A stretch of 64,000 nucleotides of DNA from a bacterium. GTDB lineage: Bacteria > Planctomycetota > Planctomycetia > Kolteriales > Kolteriaceae. Both the position numbers and the translations under genes were made by a program. The stretch spans positions 31,152-95,151 of the forward strand of contig JAIELF010000041.1 in NCBI GenBank assembly GCA_019753235.1, given 5' to 3'. Position 1 is the first letter of the stretch. Each line of letters opens with the position of its first letter. Positions 36,463 to 47,487 of the stretch are shown here, piece after piece. The notes beneath the pieces are model-generated. The model made no database searches and was not told the origin of the DNA. It was given only the letters and a program-made list of their open reading frames with translations.

Positions 36463-36640
36463 AAGTTGATCACGCTCTGCGGGGAGATTTCTTCGTGGGG
36501 TATAGGGATTGGCTCGGTTTGTCTAACCCAAGGCAAGAGGCTTTGGGCACGGAAGGTGGACAAACATTGGCCTGCCCAGGGCAAATGATCAACTTCTAAT
36601 GGATCGGTGATGGGCTCCTCCTTCGGGAGGGGCCCTTTTT
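36463..36640 (+). ncRNA. Candidate rod-like structured RNA with intrinsic terminator
   Basis: Nested complementary arms suggest one long hairpin. The outer stem is AAGTTGATCA (36463-36472) with TGATCAACTT (36586-36595), 10 bp perfect. Next is GCTCTG (36474-36479) with CAGGGC (36577-36582), 6 pairs with one G-U. After a large 5'-side internal loop comes GTTTGTC (36517-36523) with GACAAAC (36559-36565), 7 bp. The apical stem is CCCAAGGC (36527-36534) with GCTTTGGG (36540-36547), 8 pairs with one G-U and loop AAGAG. A terminator hairpin with T5 follows. The rod with a central bubble recalls 6S RNA, but no conserved 6S sequence is recognised. It could also be the leader of thiC, 185 bases downstream. 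Confidence 0.5.
36612..36640 (+). terminator. Intrinsic terminator before thiC
   Basis: GGGCTCCTCC (36612-36621) pairs with the GGAGGGGCCC side (36626-36635, one T-G wobble) around a short TTCG-like loop and is followed directly by TTTTT (36636-36640). Stem strength and T-tract are typical of a Rho-independent terminator on the plus strand. Confidence 0.88.
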
Positions 36641-36824
36641 CATTTCTGGGTACGACCGACCCTCTCGATCGCATCCCCCACTCGATGTCGCGTCGCCCTC
36701 AAGTTCGAGTCCATGATCTGTTCTTCCCTCGAAGAAAGAGATGCCACTGGCGCCTACAATGAGAACTGGAGTGCGCGGAACGCGCCACCCAAATGACACA
36801 CCGATCGAAAGGAAATGACCTCCC

Positions 36825-38630
36825 ATGGGTAACATGGACGCGAATCGACCTTGGACGCTTCCTCCGCTTGGCTTGAATCCGTCGAGCCGACAAGTCGGAA
36901 CAAGCCCAGGGAGCTTCGCCCAGGTGCCTCGATTTGCGCCCGGGTCGGCAGGGGCCCTGACGTTTGCATCCCCCGACACGCCCGGCATGCCGATGGCTTC
37001 CGAGAAAACCGCCTGGGATTACTTGCCCGCCGGGACAGTTGCGGAGAATGGGAAGTGGATCCCGCCCCAGGGATTTCAGCCAGTGACTCAGCTTGAGTTT
37101 GCTCGACTGGGGATTGTCACGCCGCAAATGCGACGTGTGGCCGAGCGAGAGCCCCATCTCTCTGCTGAGCAAGTGCGCGACGAAGTTGCTGCTGGCCGAA
37201 TGGTGATCCCGGCCAACAAAGTTCATCTGGGGTGTCGTCTCGATCCGATGGCGATCGGCCGAGCTTCGAAGACGAAAGTGAACGCGAACATGGGGGCGTC
37301 GCCGGTCTCCTCGAGCACGGATCTAGAAGTGGAGAAACTTCGCTGGGCTGAGCGCTGGGGCGCCGACACCGTGATGGATCTCTCGACTGGTGGGAACCTC
37401 GATCAGACGCGCGTTGCCATCATTCAAAACAGCACCGTACCGATCGGCACCGTTCCCATCTACTCGATGATCATTGGGCGAAAGATCGAACAGCTCACGC
37501 ACGAGGACATCCTTCGACAAGTCCGTCTACAAGCCGAGCAGGGGGTAGACTATTTCACGATCCACGCTGGCCTATTACGGCAGCATTTGCCCTTGGTTTC
37601 CAAACGGGTGATCGGCATCGTGAGCCGAGGCGGCTCGCTGCTGGCTAAATGGATGATCGTGCATGGCAAGCAGAATCCGATGTACGATCTCTGGGAAGAT
37701 ATCTGCGACATCATGCGTCAATTCGATGTTACCTTCTCGATCGGCGACGGGCTTCGTCCTGGGGGGTTGGCGGATGCCACCGATGAAGCTCAGCTAGCAG
37801 AGCTAGCCACGCTGGGGGAATTGACCGAGCGAGCTTGGCGAAAGGGGGTTCAAGTGATGGTCGAAGGGCCTGGCCACGTTCCTTTCGATCAAATCGAGTT
37901 CAACATGAAGTTGCAGCGCCGTCTCTGTCACGGAGCTCCCTTTTATGTTCTTGGCCCGCTGGTTACCGATATCTTCCCGGGCTACGACCATATCACCAGT
38001 TGCATCGGCGCGACCTCGGCCGCTTACCATGGCGCGAGCATGCTCTGTTACGTTACTCCGAAGGAACATCTCGGGTTGCCGAAGAAGGATGACGTGAAGC
38101 AGGGTTGCATCGCCTACAAGATTGCCGCTCATGCCGCCGACGTCGCCCTGGGCATTCCCGGTACCCGCGATCGCGATGATGAGTTGACCAAAGCTCGAGC
38201 GGCACTCAACTGGGAGAAGCACTTCGAACTCAGCTTCGATCCCGACACCGCTCGGGCGTATCACGACGAAGATCTCGACGTCGATACCGACTTCTGCGCG
38301 ATGTGCGGTCACGACTGGTGCAGCGTGCGGATTTCAAAGGAGATTCAGGACTTCGCCTCTGGAAAAGAAGCCGATTATCAGTGGGAGAAAGCGAAGGTCT
38401 CCGCGGCGCTCTCCAGCGAACAGAAGGAGATTCTCGAGAAGCGAGGGGTTCTTTCTCCTGACGAGATTCACAAGCTCGCGTCGAAGACGAAGAAGGTGAT
38501 GGTCAGCGACGAAACGAGCAAGGCAACCTGTCACTCGGACTATGTTGATGACGAGACTGCCCGAGCGATGCAGGATGCGGTGATGGTACAGATTCGTCTT
38601 CCGGAGCCGGCCGTCGCCCCTCCCACTTAA
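36825..38630 (+). CDS. thiC: Phosphomethylpyrimidine synthase ThiC
   Basis: 601 residues of ThiC, the radical SAM enzyme that turns aminoimidazole ribotide into the pyrimidine of thiamine. The C-terminal cluster motif is [13 protein letters not shown], with Cys 491, 494 and 499 (CxxCxxxxC) for the 4Fe-4S cluster. Other hallmarks are [44 protein letters not shown] and [19 protein letters not shown]. Length is normal. The start may be 36825 or 36834. No TPP riboswitch consensus is seen upstream, but a structured RNA candidate with terminator lies there. Confidence 0.97.
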   Translation: MGNMDANRPWTLPPLGLNPSSRQVGTSPGSFAQVPRFAPGSAGALTFASPDTPGMPMASEKTAWDYLPAGTVAENGKWIPPQGFQPVTQLEFARLGIVTPQMRRVAEREPHLSAEQVRDEVAAGRMVIPANKVHLGCRLDPMAIGRASKTKVNANMGASPVSSSTDLEVEKLRWAERWGADTVMDLSTGGNLDQTRVAIIQNSTVPIGTVPIYSMIIGRKIEQLTHEDILRQVRLQAEQGVDYFTIHAGLLRQHLPLVSKRVIGIVSRGGSLLAKWMIVHGKQNPMYDLWEDICDIMRQFDVTFSIGDGLRPGGLADATDEAQLAELATLGELTERAWRKGVQVMVEGPGHVPFDQIEFNMKLQRRLCHGAPFYVLGPLVTDIFPGYDHITSCIGATSAAYHGASMLCYVTPKEHLGLPKKDDVKQGCIAYKIAAHAADVALGIPGTRDRDDELTKARAALNWEKHFELSFDPDTARAYHDEDLDVDTDFCAMCGHDWCSVRISKEIQDFASGKEADYQWEKAKVSAALSSEQKEILEKRGVLSPDEIHKLASKTKKVMVSDETSKATCHSDYVDDETARAMQDAVMVQIRLPEPAVAPPT

Positions 38631-38645
38631 ACGAATCGAACGCTT

Positions 38646-40124
38646 TTAATCGTTGGCAAGGTCGACCCGACTTTCGGTCAAATGGTGTGTCGAAGGTGTG
38701 TTGATTTGGGTTTGATGTTCGTGGGTCGGGGGATGGGTCATCGGAACTCGGCGGGTTTTGATCAACGCCGCTGCGGCATGATAGCGAGACGCAACGCCTG
38801 GTTGAGGAACGAGTCCCCCGCCGAAGATCAATGCCGCCAGGGTCAAGATCGCAAGTTTCTCGCGAAACCGCACGACCAAAGGAATCGTGGTCATGTGCCG
38901 GGTACCTGTGAAGAGATGGAAGTAGGCTCTCACAATCGCGATTCCGTTGAGGGCTGCCGCCAAAACGACGGCCATGCCGACCGACGGATAGACACCGATC
39001 GCCCCCTCGACCAATAACTCGGACGCGACAAAACCAATCGTCCCAGGAAAACCGACACTCGCCAGACCGGTCAACAAAAAGAAGGCCGCCTGCGTTGGAA
39101 TGTGCTCAAACAAACCGTTGTATTTCACCAGCGAGAGCCGACCGGTTCGGGCTTCAATCGATCGGAGCGTCAATCCAAATCCACCCAGCGCTAGCCCCAC
39201 ACTCAACCAAACTTGCAGAGCCCCTGTCAGGCCGATCGGAGTTACGGTCTCCAGTCCGACGAAGATGAGCGACGAATGCGACAAGAAGAGAAAGCAGAAA
39301 AATCGCCGGGCTTCGGTTTGCACCACCGCCATCCCTGCCGCATAAACCGCCGTCAACAACGATAGTATCGCGATGCTGTGCAACGCCCACGCGGGGGCGA
39401 TGGGCAACACCAAGCGGACGGCGGCATATGCTCCGACCATCGGGGTCACAAAGAGGAGCGAACTACCAAAGCTTCCGTTCTCGAAGAGATCGGTCATCCA
39501 GCAATGGAGCGGAACAACGCCACTGCGAAGCAGCACGGCCGCGGTTAAGAGTCCCCCGCCGAGAATCGATGGATTCTGCGGGTCGCTTCGTTCGACGAGA
39601 AGCCAACCAACCACCATTAAAGCGACGCAGGAACCCATGTGAATGGTGAAGATCCTTGTCGATCGTCCGCGAGAGCGAAGCTCCATGAAAGGAGGAATCA
39701 TTCCTGCCGCCATCAGCACGATGATGCCCCACGGATCTTTACACGAGAGGACGGCCATGCGAATCGATTCTCCCAAGATCGACCAGCCGAAAGAGAATCG
39801 GCCAATCTTGGTTCGTGGTGTCGCGAAGATCGTGAGCGCGTAAAGGAGGGCCGTCAGAGGCAATAGCGGAGCGCTCAATTCATCGACCGCAAGGAAATGG
39901 TCGCCGAGGATCCGAGCGACAGGACTCCAATTGTCATCAGCTTCAAATGTGTTTAGCGTGCTGAAATCGAGCCAGACCATGGTCGCCAACAACAGCGTTA
40001 AAAAAGCGACCGTTGAAGTTTGCCGCCGGGCAGCTTCCGGATCGCGCGTCCGCGCGATGAAAGGGGCGGCGACAAGCGGTAAGAGAATCGCCAGCTCGAT
40101 CCAGGGGAAGTGGAGCGTGGTCAT
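38646..40124 (-). CDS. NuoM/NuoL-like proton-conducting antiporter subunit
   Basis: 492 residues with about 12-14 transmembrane helices and the complex-I antiporter fold. The region [36 protein letters not shown] corresponds to the KxxxxPxHxWLPDAHxxAPTxxS motif, with Arg at the usual Lys and a diverged acidic loop. The C terminus has a soluble tail rich in Thr and His ([19 protein letters not shown]). It overlaps the upstream dabB-like gene by 4 bases (ATGA), so it is the third gene of a dabA-dabB operon. Probably a second ion-translocating subunit. Confidence 0.8.
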   Translation of the reverse strand: MTTLHFPWIELAILLPLVAAPFIARTRDPEAARRQTSTVAFLTLLLATMVWLDFSTLNTFEADDNWSPVARILGDHFLAVDELSAPLLPLTALLYALTIFATPRTKIGRFSFGWSILGESIRMAVLSCKDPWGIIVLMAAGMIPPFMELRSRGRSTRIFTIHMGSCVALMVVGWLLVERSDPQNPSILGGGLLTAAVLLRSGVVPLHCWMTDLFENGSFGSSLLFVTPMVGAYAAVRLVLPIAPAWALHSIAILSLLTAVYAAGMAVVQTEARRFFCFLFLSHSSLIFVGLETVTPIGLTGALQVWLSVGLALGGFGLTLRSIEARTGRLSLVKYNGLFEHIPTQAAFFLLTGLASVGFPGTIGFVASELLVEGAIGVYPSVGMAVVLAAALNGIAIVRAYFHLFTGTRHMTTIPLVVRFREKLAILTLAALIFGGGLVPQPGVASRYHAAAALIKTRRVPMTHPPTHEHQTQINTPSTHHLTESRVDLAND

Positions 40125-41548
40125 CGATTCTCCTTCAACACGTTGCCCGTTTCGCTGGTCTTTCCGATGTCAGGTCCCGCAGGCAAGTGCGGCGGATCGC
40201 CGGGCAGCGGTTTCTTGTCGCTCAGGAGGAACGACGTCCAGGCTCTTTCGAGTCGATCAAACCATTGGAAAAGTCGAACGAATGGGCGCGCGATGTAGTC
40301 GTCCAAAAACGCGTCCAAGTAACCTCGGTTCCACGAAAGGCGATACAGCCAGTCCGTCAGCACGGCAGGCTTTTCGTGCATCGGACGCTCCCGAAGCACC
40401 GGCCGCACGCCGAGAGCGTTCTCCATCGCGTTGTAGTCGCGAAGTAGCGACGGAGCTCGAAGAAGCTGAAGCGTTCGCAGACAAGCATGGCCGATGATGT
40501 GAGCCAACGGGAGGTATCGCCATCCTAGGCCGATCTCGGCCACGATGATCCCGACTTGAGTAAGCGATGCGAAAGCCAGTGCGCTCTTAATGTCGCTTTG
40601 GACCCGACTACAAAGAGTGGCATAGATCGCCGTCAAACCTCCAACAAGAACGATTGTCCATTCGAGAATGTCTGACCGCTCGAGAATCGGGCTCACTCGC
40701 AAAAGTAGGAACGCTCCTAAATGGACGGAAAGCGAGCCGTAAAAGACAGCACTCGATGGAGTGGGGCCTTCCATCGCCCTGGGTAACCAACCAGAAAAGG
40801 GGATCAAAGCCGACTTGCCCGCGGCGGCGATCAAGAGGAGCGATCCCACAAAGAGTGCTTGATGAGATGAGAGTGTGGCGGTCCCTTCCGGCCAGGCGCC
40901 GGTGCCGATCAAGCCCGAGAAATCACCCTCGCCAGTGAGATGATGCATCGAGACAGCAGCGATCAGAAACGCGGCGTCGGCCGCTCGATAAACGATCCAA
41001 ACGCGAAGTCCGTTTTGGACTGGGTTGATCCGTTCATGAAAGAACGCGACGAGCAACGCCGAGGAAAGGCCGACCAGTTCCCAACCGGCAAAGAGCATTT
41101 CAATCGTGCCGGCAAGCGAGGTGACGATCATCCCCAAAAGGAAAATTGTGTAGAGGAGAAAGAATCGACTGTAGCCAGTTTCGCGGTGCAAATAGACACT
41201 TCCGAAGGCCGCAATCACGCCGCACAAAACAAAGGAAAGTATCACAAAGGGAACGCTCAACCGATCGAAGACCAGCTTGATCTGAAAATGAAAATGCTCC
41301 TCGGGGATAACGACCCAGTTACCCAGGCCGATCGCGACATAGTGCGTACCCCATAACAGCATGATCGCCAAAATCAAAAGAGACGCCACCAACCCGGTGA
41401 GAACGGCCGAGGAAATGAACTTGACGGTGGCTTCCTCGGTCAATGGACGATTCGATAGAGAGCAAAGTCCCAAAAACGCCAACAGGGCGATCGGCGAAGC
41501 GATCACCATCACTCCCAGGATCGACAAGACACTTTCGATGCTCGGCAT
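40121..41548 (-). CDS. dabB: DabB-type NuoL-like subunit
   Basis: 475 residues from ATG 41548, sharing an ATGA overlap with the dabA stop. Complex-I antiporter fold with [28 protein letters not shown] (the Lys and Pro-rich loop essential for proton movement), a Glu in [18 protein letters not shown], and [10 protein letters not shown] near the C terminus. Members of this group work with DUF2309/DabA to drive bicarbonate accumulation with an ion gradient. A long N-terminal open extension belongs to the overlapping dabA frame and is not part of this protein. Confidence 0.88.
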   Translation of the reverse strand: MPSIESVLSILGVMVIASPIALLAFLGLCSLSNRPLTEEATVKFISSAVLTGLVASLLILAIMLLWGTHYVAIGLGNWVVIPEEHFHFQIKLVFDRLSVPFVILSFVLCGVIAAFGSVYLHRETGYSRFFLLYTIFLLGMIVTSLAGTIEMLFAGWELVGLSSALLVAFFHERINPVQNGLRVWIVYRAADAAFLIAAVSMHHLTGEGDFSGLIGTGAWPEGTATLSSHQALFVGSLLLIAAAGKSALIPFSGWLPRAMEGPTPSSAVFYGSLSVHLGAFLLLRVSPILERSDILEWTIVLVGGLTAIYATLCSRVQSDIKSALAFASLTQVGIIVAEIGLGWRYLPLAHIIGHACLRTLQLLRAPSLLRDYNAMENALGVRPVLRERPMHEKPAVLTDWLYRLSWNRGYLDAFLDDYIARPFVRLFQWFDRLERAWTSFLLSDKKPLPGDPPHLPAGPDIGKTSETGNVLKENR

Positions 41549-44500
41549 CAGGTTCTTGCTCCTGACGAGGGTACGGCCAACGTGCTGTTGCGAGGCAGAC
41601 CCCGGCGTATCGAGGCAAACCCAAGATGCCCGCGCCAACCCCGATACCAATCGATGGATGACTCGACCTCGGGAAGTTCGGTGGATTCGGGAGTATACGG
41701 TTCGTACTTTCCGTCGCGATAGAAGTGGATGTCCCGCGAATCTGGATGAAGAGTGGCGGCCAGTATCCATTCGTTGTTGAACAATCGAGCGAGCGTCGCG
41801 TTATTGTCCAGGATTCGGCTGAATCGTTCGGGTGTCGTCTCAATCACAAAAAGGATTCGAACCGGTTCGTGGATTTCGGTCATTTGTTGACTGAGGCCTG
41901 GCCGCAAATCGCTGCCGGCTCCATCCATCACGCCTAAAAGTGAAGTGACATTGTGGGGAAGTTTTGTTCCGCATCCCCAACCGGCCGAGTCAACGCAACT
42001 GAAGTAGTACTCGAGGTTGATGCCCGCACAGACGGGGCCGACCGCCGACAAAATCCGATTGAGGATCGAGGAGTCGGCATCCTCCTGGGTCGGATCATAA
42101 GAGACCAGAAACGATCGGCGGTCGAGAAACAAACCCCGAGTCCGGGTCCGACGACCGACGACACACATCGCATTGGTGGCGTGGTTGTACTCGGGTCGCG
42201 TCTGGGCCAAGTCCTCGGCCCGTGCTTCGACGTGATGCAGCGCCGCGGTCGGCGTCAAGTCGAGTGGAGCGAGTTCGAAGCGGCGGGCTCGCTCGTGGGC
42301 ATTCATCTCGCGAGCCTGTTCGAGGGTCTCTTGCACCCGTTCGAAGTCGGCTTTGTGCGAATCAGGGAGAGTATCCAGATCTTCAAAGACGATCGAATCG
42401 TCGCAGGTGTTGTGATAGGCCCCGACGAAAACGGTCTGCTCAGGGATATGCACTCCCTTCGAATCAAGCTGGTGTCGAACTCGGGGATCGTTCGCCATGC
42501 GAGCAAAAGCGCGGGCGTTGGGGCCCCCTCGATTCCCTCCGCACGCGCCGCAATGATAGGCCGCCTCGTGCGGGTTATTGAGACTGGATGACCCGTGTCC
42601 CATGATCACCACGACGCGAGCAAAATTGTTGGTGAGACCTATGTCCACGAGAAGTCGATCGACGAACGAGGCCATCTCGTCAACGGTGAAGCCTAGGTGT
42701 TGTTCTTCGGGACCCGGGGGTTCGCGTCGACGTTCGAGTGTCAATTCGGTGTCGGGGATCGGCCTGACAAACTGGCTGGCGAATTTGCGAACCTGCGAGG
42801 TGAAACGTGGAAAGAGAATACGGACGGTCAAAGGAATCGAAGCCAATGGGCCGAACACGGCCGCTAACAATGCCCCGCCCGTGAAGGATCTGCTCCCGAG
42901 ATGGACCGATTGCGTGGCAGTGCCAAGAAGCTTTCGCGTTCGCTCGCGCCGGCGGTTCTCACCTTCGGCCGAAGCAGCACCGACTTCTTGTACCCAGTGT
43001 TGTGGCAAGATCACAATCGGACAAAGAGGGACGAAGTTCGCCTCGGCCGATCCTCGATAATACATTGGCACCGAAAAAAAGCCGGCGGCACCGAAAGTCT
43101 CGACTTCCGGCAAGAGTTCTTCGACATGCCGACGAAGCGATTCCTCTCGATCATCGATACACGTGATGAGCTGAAATGCCGGGCAAAGCGGGCGAGCCTG
43201 TTTGTGATGACCATGGTTCGATAGAGCATCGAGCGCCCAGACACGATAGCGTCGTTCGAAGCTAAGCTGATAGATGCGCCGTCGTTCTAAACCCGAGAAT
43301 CTTTCGATCTCGCTGATGAGATCAGACCAAGCTCCTTTGCTCATTTTATAAAGGGCCGGCGGCGTCCAACCGGGAAGCAATTGAGCAAGTTGAAAGAGCG
43401 TGAAGCCACGTTGCTCCAGGCCGATCATGTCGCTGTGAGGAGAAAGGCTTCGCAAGCTTCGACGAAGTTCGCTGAGCGGGCCGGTATATCCTAAAGTCTC
43501 CTTGGAGAGCCAAGCGACCGCCAAGCGATCGAGCAGAAGTCGAACGGCTAAGAACTCGATCAGACTTCCTTTTTGAACCGGATGAGCAACGCGGTCACCG
43601 CGAACTTCCATTTGCCAAATCATCCCGCCCCAGCCACGCAGCGAGAGGAGCGATTGCCGAACGAAATCGCCCCAGGTCTGTACCGGCACGCCGAGCACGT
43701 AGAGGGACTCACGAATCGATTCAAGGGGCGAAAGCTTGCCGTGCCCTAAGCGATCGAGTTCTTTGCCCAGCGGCTTCAGCCAACGCTCGAGCGGCTTCAC
43801 GGTCGATGGGAAGAGATCTTGGAAGCAACCAATGAAACCCTTTCGGCGATCCGCCATCGGCCAAGGAGCAAAGCCCTGATCCAAAAAAGCAGCACAAAAG
43901 CGAATCAAAACATCATTCACGAGTTGGTCACTGTCTTGCCCGGTCGCTTGAAGAAGCAGATCACGATGGCGCCTGTACGAATGAAACGAAGCCGACGGGA
44001 TCTCGACGCCGTGCGCTCCTTGATGGCATACCTGCCACAGAAGATGAAGCGTAAACTTTTCCCAAGTTGTTTCGTCCCAGCGTTCGATCGAACTCTGGGG
44101 GAAGAGCTGAAACAACCATTCGAGAAGAGCCTCCGCCCGAGGATCGCTGGGGCCCGACGAAAGTTTTACCGGGCCGCGCCGTAGATCGCGCATCACCCAT
44201 CGGCGGGTCGCTTCGATCGATCGTTCTTTGACGATAGACGTGCTTTCAGGGACAAAGTGCGTCAGCGCTTCGGTGTCGGCCACGTACCAACGGAGTTCAC
44301 TGGGGAGCGCTTCGCGAAGGGGGGTGGCGAGCATGGCCATCCGAATCGCCCGTCGCGGCGAAAGACCTGCCACGAGATCTTCTCCCGCCGGACCGAGATC
44401 ATTCCGCAGAACTTCATCGATGTCCGATTCGCGAATCCGTCCTCGAGCGAGCATCTCCCAATAAGAAGTTTCGGGTAGGTAGGGATGGTTGCCAAAAATC

Positions 44501-44700
44501 TCCGCGCCGTGGGCGACGGCTTTCTCGAAGGAGTGCTCCTCCAGCGAATGGAGTGTGTTGTGATGGACAAAGACCGTGATCGGGCCCTGAGCGGGAAGAT
44601 AATGGGTCGCTTCATGAATGAGATGGGCAAGAGATTCCAGGTCGCCTTGAGGCGACGACTTAGAATGATCGCCCGCGGAAGTGGGTGACTCGTCCTTCAA
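41548..44700 (-). CDS. dabA: DabA (DUF2309) inorganic carbon uptake subunit
   Basis: 1050 residues, longer than the roughly 830 of Halothiobacillus DabA2. The carbonic-anhydrase-like site is intact: CIDDRE gives Cys514 and Asp516 (same 2-residue spacing as Cys351/Asp353 there), and [17 protein letters not shown] gives His702 and Cys717 (same 15-residue spacing as His524/Cys539). The zinc is expected to hydrate CO2 to bicarbonate on the cytosolic face, coupled to the NuoL-like partner. Other family stretches are [11 protein letters not shown] near the N terminus and [17 protein letters not shown] after the second pair. It is the first gene of a three-gene minus-strand operon. Confidence 0.93.
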   Translation of the reverse strand: MKDESPTSAGDHSKSSPQGDLESLAHLIHEATHYLPAQGPITVFVHHNTLHSLEEHSFEKAVAHGAEIFGNHPYLPETSYWEMLARGRIRESDIDEVLRNDLGPAGEDLVAGLSPRRAIRMAMLATPLREALPSELRWYVADTEALTHFVPESTSIVKERSIEATRRWVMRDLRRGPVKLSSGPSDPRAEALLEWLFQLFPQSSIERWDETTWEKFTLHLLWQVCHQGAHGVEIPSASFHSYRRHRDLLLQATGQDSDQLVNDVLIRFCAAFLDQGFAPWPMADRRKGFIGCFQDLFPSTVKPLERWLKPLGKELDRLGHGKLSPLESIRESLYVLGVPVQTWGDFVRQSLLSLRGWGGMIWQMEVRGDRVAHPVQKGSLIEFLAVRLLLDRLAVAWLSKETLGYTGPLSELRRSLRSLSPHSDMIGLEQRGFTLFQLAQLLPGWTPPALYKMSKGAWSDLISEIERFSGLERRRIYQLSFERRYRVWALDALSNHGHHKQARPLCPAFQLITCIDDREESLRRHVEELLPEVETFGAAGFFSVPMYYRGSAEANFVPLCPIVILPQHWVQEVGAASAEGENRRRERTRKLLGTATQSVHLGSRSFTGGALLAAVFGPLASIPLTVRILFPRFTSQVRKFASQFVRPIPDTELTLERRREPPGPEEQHLGFTVDEMASFVDRLLVDIGLTNNFARVVVIMGHGSSSLNNPHEAAYHCGACGGNRGGPNARAFARMANDPRVRHQLDSKGVHIPEQTVFVGAYHNTCDDSIVFEDLDTLPDSHKADFERVQETLEQAREMNAHERARRFELAPLDLTPTAALHHVEARAEDLAQTRPEYNHATNAMCVVGRRTRTRGLFLDRRSFLVSYDPTQEDADSSILNRILSAVGPVCAGINLEYYFSCVDSAGWGCGTKLPHNVTSLLGVMDGAGSDLRPGLSQQMTEIHEPVRILFVIETTPERFSRILDNNATLARLFNNEWILAATLHPDSRDIHFYRDGKYEPYTPESTELPEVESSIDWYRGWRGHLGFASIRRGLPRNSTLAVPSSGART

Positions 44701-45274
44701 CTTCTTCGCCCCTTCCTGGGTTGCGTGCGGCGACGCGTCATTCCTATCCGTGTCGGTTGGGCCAAGTTCACAAAGGACGACGGGTTCGCCTTACCCCGAT
44801 GAACGCCAGCTCCGGTTGGCCTGTTTGCCGCTGATCAAAGGCATCCTTACGAGACCAATCGCAGGACTGCTCGCGGGCATCGACTCGGCCCGATCCCTCA
44901 ACGGATCGACAAGTCTCATGCACTTATCCGATTTACGAAAGAGGATTTCGTCTCCACGGATGACAAGCGTTTAACGTGTTGATCCACCCCAGGATGATGG
45001 AGTCATCTCGGCCGTGCCGAAGTTCACTTTTCCCGCAAAACCTGTGTCTTCAAAAGTTGCTCCCAAAGCACTATGTATTCATTTGAACACTAATAAAATC
45101 CCCTGTTTCCTGGAAATGATTGCATTTATTGTCCTCACTTGGCGTTGAAAAGCGTCTAGTGGAATGTCGGCCAAACAGTTCCAGTTTTACTCGGTCAGGA
45201 CGAATCGCCCGCGTCCTGACTCGAGTTGCTATCGATTGACTTCGAGAGTCGCCTGAGGGCGATTTTGAACCCGC
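44701..45274. other. Intergenic region of 574 bases
   Basis: Between the ends of a minus-strand sulfotransferase gene and the dabA start on the same strand; it should hold the dabA promoter. No gene is seen. The stretch around 45060-45140 is AT-rich. A strong stem lies at 45194-45220 (listed separately). Confidence 0.5.
45194..45220. terminator. Stem-loop downstream of the large sulfotransferase gene
   Basis: GTCAGGACG (45194-45202) and CGTCCTGAC (45212-45220) form a perfect 9-bp stem with a 9-base loop. It is about 55 bases past the stop of the minus-strand gene. No T-tract follows on either strand, so the role is uncertain. Confidence 0.4.
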
Positions 45275-47227
45275 TTAGGATGGGGTGAGGAGGCTGGCGG
45301 CGGCCTTTTTCAGCCGTTCGATCTCGCGGGGAGTGAGTCGGTCGGCCACGGGTCGAAATCGAACATCAGCCAATTCGATGGGGATTGCGCTGGTGCCAAT
45401 ATCAAAGAGGGCTCGAATACAGGGCCAATCTCGATCGAGAACAATTTCAAAGTAGTAGCTCTGCCAGTGAATCGACGCGACGTGATTGAAATAGAGATCG
45501 ATCGGCGTCCAGGGTGCATCTCCGTCCGAAAGGCCCACGCCAAAGGGTCGATTTTCTTCAGCTCTCGCGCGGAAGGAAAAAGCATAGCGAACACCTTGGA
45601 ATCCTGGTCCGACCTGTAACTCCCACTCGACGTCATTGTTGTTTCGTTCCGTCGTACCCTGTGGACGAAGGCGAACGGCGGCTTCGTCCTCCACCGGCTC
45701 GTGACGGCAGTCAGCCCCCTCTTTCGTCCGAATCGTTCCCAGCGAGATATTGGCTGGCCGAATCGAGACGTGTAGAAGCTCGATCCGCCCCAATTCGTTA
45801 GGAATTTCGACGTAGAGTCGAGCTGTTCCACTCTGGGTCGGCACAAATTCCAGCATCACGGGGGATTCGACCGGGCCAACATCGATTTCGCGGTATTCCG
45901 AGATCTGATTCCAGGGGTCCGTTGGCAAGCCTAAAGTGATGCCGAATCGGCCCGGTTGACGGGATCGAGACCAGATCCAACAGCGATAAGTCGTCCCCGC
46001 TTCGAACCATCCTTGAGTGAGGATCAGTTGGACATCGTCCCGTCTTGCATCGGGTTTCGGTTCCATTTCCACGGCGATACCGCCCGGATGATCGATCAAG
46101 CGTTCGATCCGAGCCTTCGAACCCCGGTGACAATGGAGCTCAAACAGGCGACAAAAAAGCGGCCCAGCCGTGACCCGCGAAATCTCGATCTGTTCCACGC
46201 CGGCAGAAGCTGTCAAATGGAGCCGGGGCGAGTCAATGTCCTCGTTCGTTGGAAATAGAAATCCGACGTGGGACCATTCGGTGCCGATCAGTACGTGACT
46301 GGAGTGACCCAGGTTCTCCCAAGGGGACTTGTTTCGGCTAATCTGGACACTGAGATCGCCCTTCATCTTTCCACGAATCCAAAAGGAAACGACGTACGTC
46401 CACCCCCCGGTCATTGATGCCAAAGGGTGATAAAGTTCGATCTCATTCGATTCCAGCAGGTCGATCGTCACATCACGCGGGGCAAAAACTTCTGGAACCA
46501 CGCGTGCGCCGATGATTTCCCGATGCCAAGTGGGGCGCAACAGGGGTGGTACGAGAGGGACAGATTCTCGAGCGACGCTGACTCGGTGTCGAACCTGGTC
46601 CAGGCGAGCGGTAACGTCGCTGGTTCGCTGCCCAATCACGTTTTGGATCTCGGTGAGCAGGCCCCGCCGACCGGTGCGCCGATCGTCTCTCCAGAAGAGA
46701 TTGTTGCGGTCTTCGACTTCGAGGAATTGGCAGACGTCGCGAAAAACCTCGCGCTGGCTGATCAGATCCTCGTACCGAACGATGAGGAATCGGTCGCGGA
46801 GCGGACCTTCCATCGCGGCGAGCAAAGACTCGTTCCCAGCCCGCCATTTCTGGATCCATTCGTCCAGCATGCTTGGTGGAAGATCAAAAGTGGACTTCGC
46901 ACTCGACCAGACATTGACGGGATCCCGGTAAAGCCAAACCGCCAGTGGATCGTACTCTTCAAACTCACCGACGATGTCCGCAACCGGTTCAAAATCGACG
47001 TCTGCTACTGGCTTGAGAACGATTCGGCGACGATAGCTCCACAGAAGCGAACGAATGGTAGGCTCGGCCCGGAGCCGATATTCAAAGTAGAGCTCGTTAT
47101 CGGGATGTTCGTTCTCGATCTGGACAGAGTCATCCTGTCCCAGCGTTTGGAGCATCGCGGTCGTACCGCTTCGCTGGCTTCCCAGAACAAAAATGAGTTT
47201 TCGCCTGACGGCGTAGTTTTCCCTCAA
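45275..47227 (-). CDS. Sulfotransferase with a long beta-rich C-terminal extension
   Basis: 650 residues. The first 220 or so form a sulfotransferase domain: PAPS loop IFVLGSQRSGTTAMLQTL at about residues 12-29 and 3'-phosphate site AVWLYRDPVNVWSSAKS. From about 240 to 630 there are three repeated-looking beta-sandwich segments, each with a WTYVVSFWIRGK or TTYRCWIWSRSRQPG or VRYAFSFRARAEENR strand followed by a W/F-rich strand, resembling carbohydrate-binding-module-like repeats. A single chain with enzyme plus three sugar-binding-like modules would suit sulfation of a polysaccharide or glycan. The start is a TTG at 47227. No signal peptide is seen. Confidence 0.72.
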   Translation of the reverse strand: MRENYAVRRKLIFVLGSQRSGTTAMLQTLGQDDSVQIENEHPDNELYFEYRLRAEPTIRSLLWSYRRRIVLKPVADVDFEPVADIVGEFEEYDPLAVWLYRDPVNVWSSAKSTFDLPPSMLDEWIQKWRAGNESLLAAMEGPLRDRFLIVRYEDLISQREVFRDVCQFLEVEDRNNLFWRDDRRTGRRGLLTEIQNVIGQRTSDVTARLDQVRHRVSVARESVPLVPPLLRPTWHREIIGARVVPEVFAPRDVTIDLLESNEIELYHPLASMTGGWTYVVSFWIRGKMKGDLSVQISRNKSPWENLGHSSHVLIGTEWSHVGFLFPTNEDIDSPRLHLTASAGVEQIEISRVTAGPLFCRLFELHCHRGSKARIERLIDHPGGIAVEMEPKPDARRDDVQLILTQGWFEAGTTYRCWIWSRSRQPGRFGITLGLPTDPWNQISEYREIDVGPVESPVMLEFVPTQSGTARLYVEIPNELGRIELLHVSIRPANISLGTIRTKEGADCRHEPVEDEAAVRLRPQGTTERNNNDVEWELQVGPGFQGVRYAFSFRARAEENRPFGVGLSDGDAPWTPIDLYFNHVASIHWQSYYFEIVLDRDWPCIRALFDIGTSAIPIELADVRFRPVADRLTPREIERLKKAAASLLTPS

Positions 47228-47487
47228 AACGCCCTCGCTGTTCGCTCAAGATCTGTGGTTGCCGGGGGCGTCCTTGCACTCAGCCCAATCAAGTTCCCAA
47301 ACCGCGTAGATCTCGGGCAGCGATCAGACTTCATGGTAAACAGACTGACGGGCAATGTTTTAACCCGAAGGAGATTCCAAAGTTTCGAGAAAAATGGATC
47401 GATTCAAAAATTCTTTAGCCAGCTTCGAGCAAGTTGATTCGACGAAAAAACTTGTCCCGACAACGGGCACCGTTCGAGAATAGTCAC

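Noticed and set aside
36382..36588. Small reading frame containing MAVPKRNQLRK, looking at first like ribosomal protein L32
   Set aside because: After the first six residues nothing matches L32, the ribosome site is poor, codon use is unlike neighbours, and the same bases form the RNA hairpin.
36641..36824. TPP riboswitch before thiC
   Set aside because: No CUGAGA or ACCCUUGAACCUGAUC-like segments on the plus strand.
46427..47437. Plus-strand open frame (336 codons) inside the large sulfotransferase
   Set aside because: Antisense to the PAPS-binding domain; no recognisable product.
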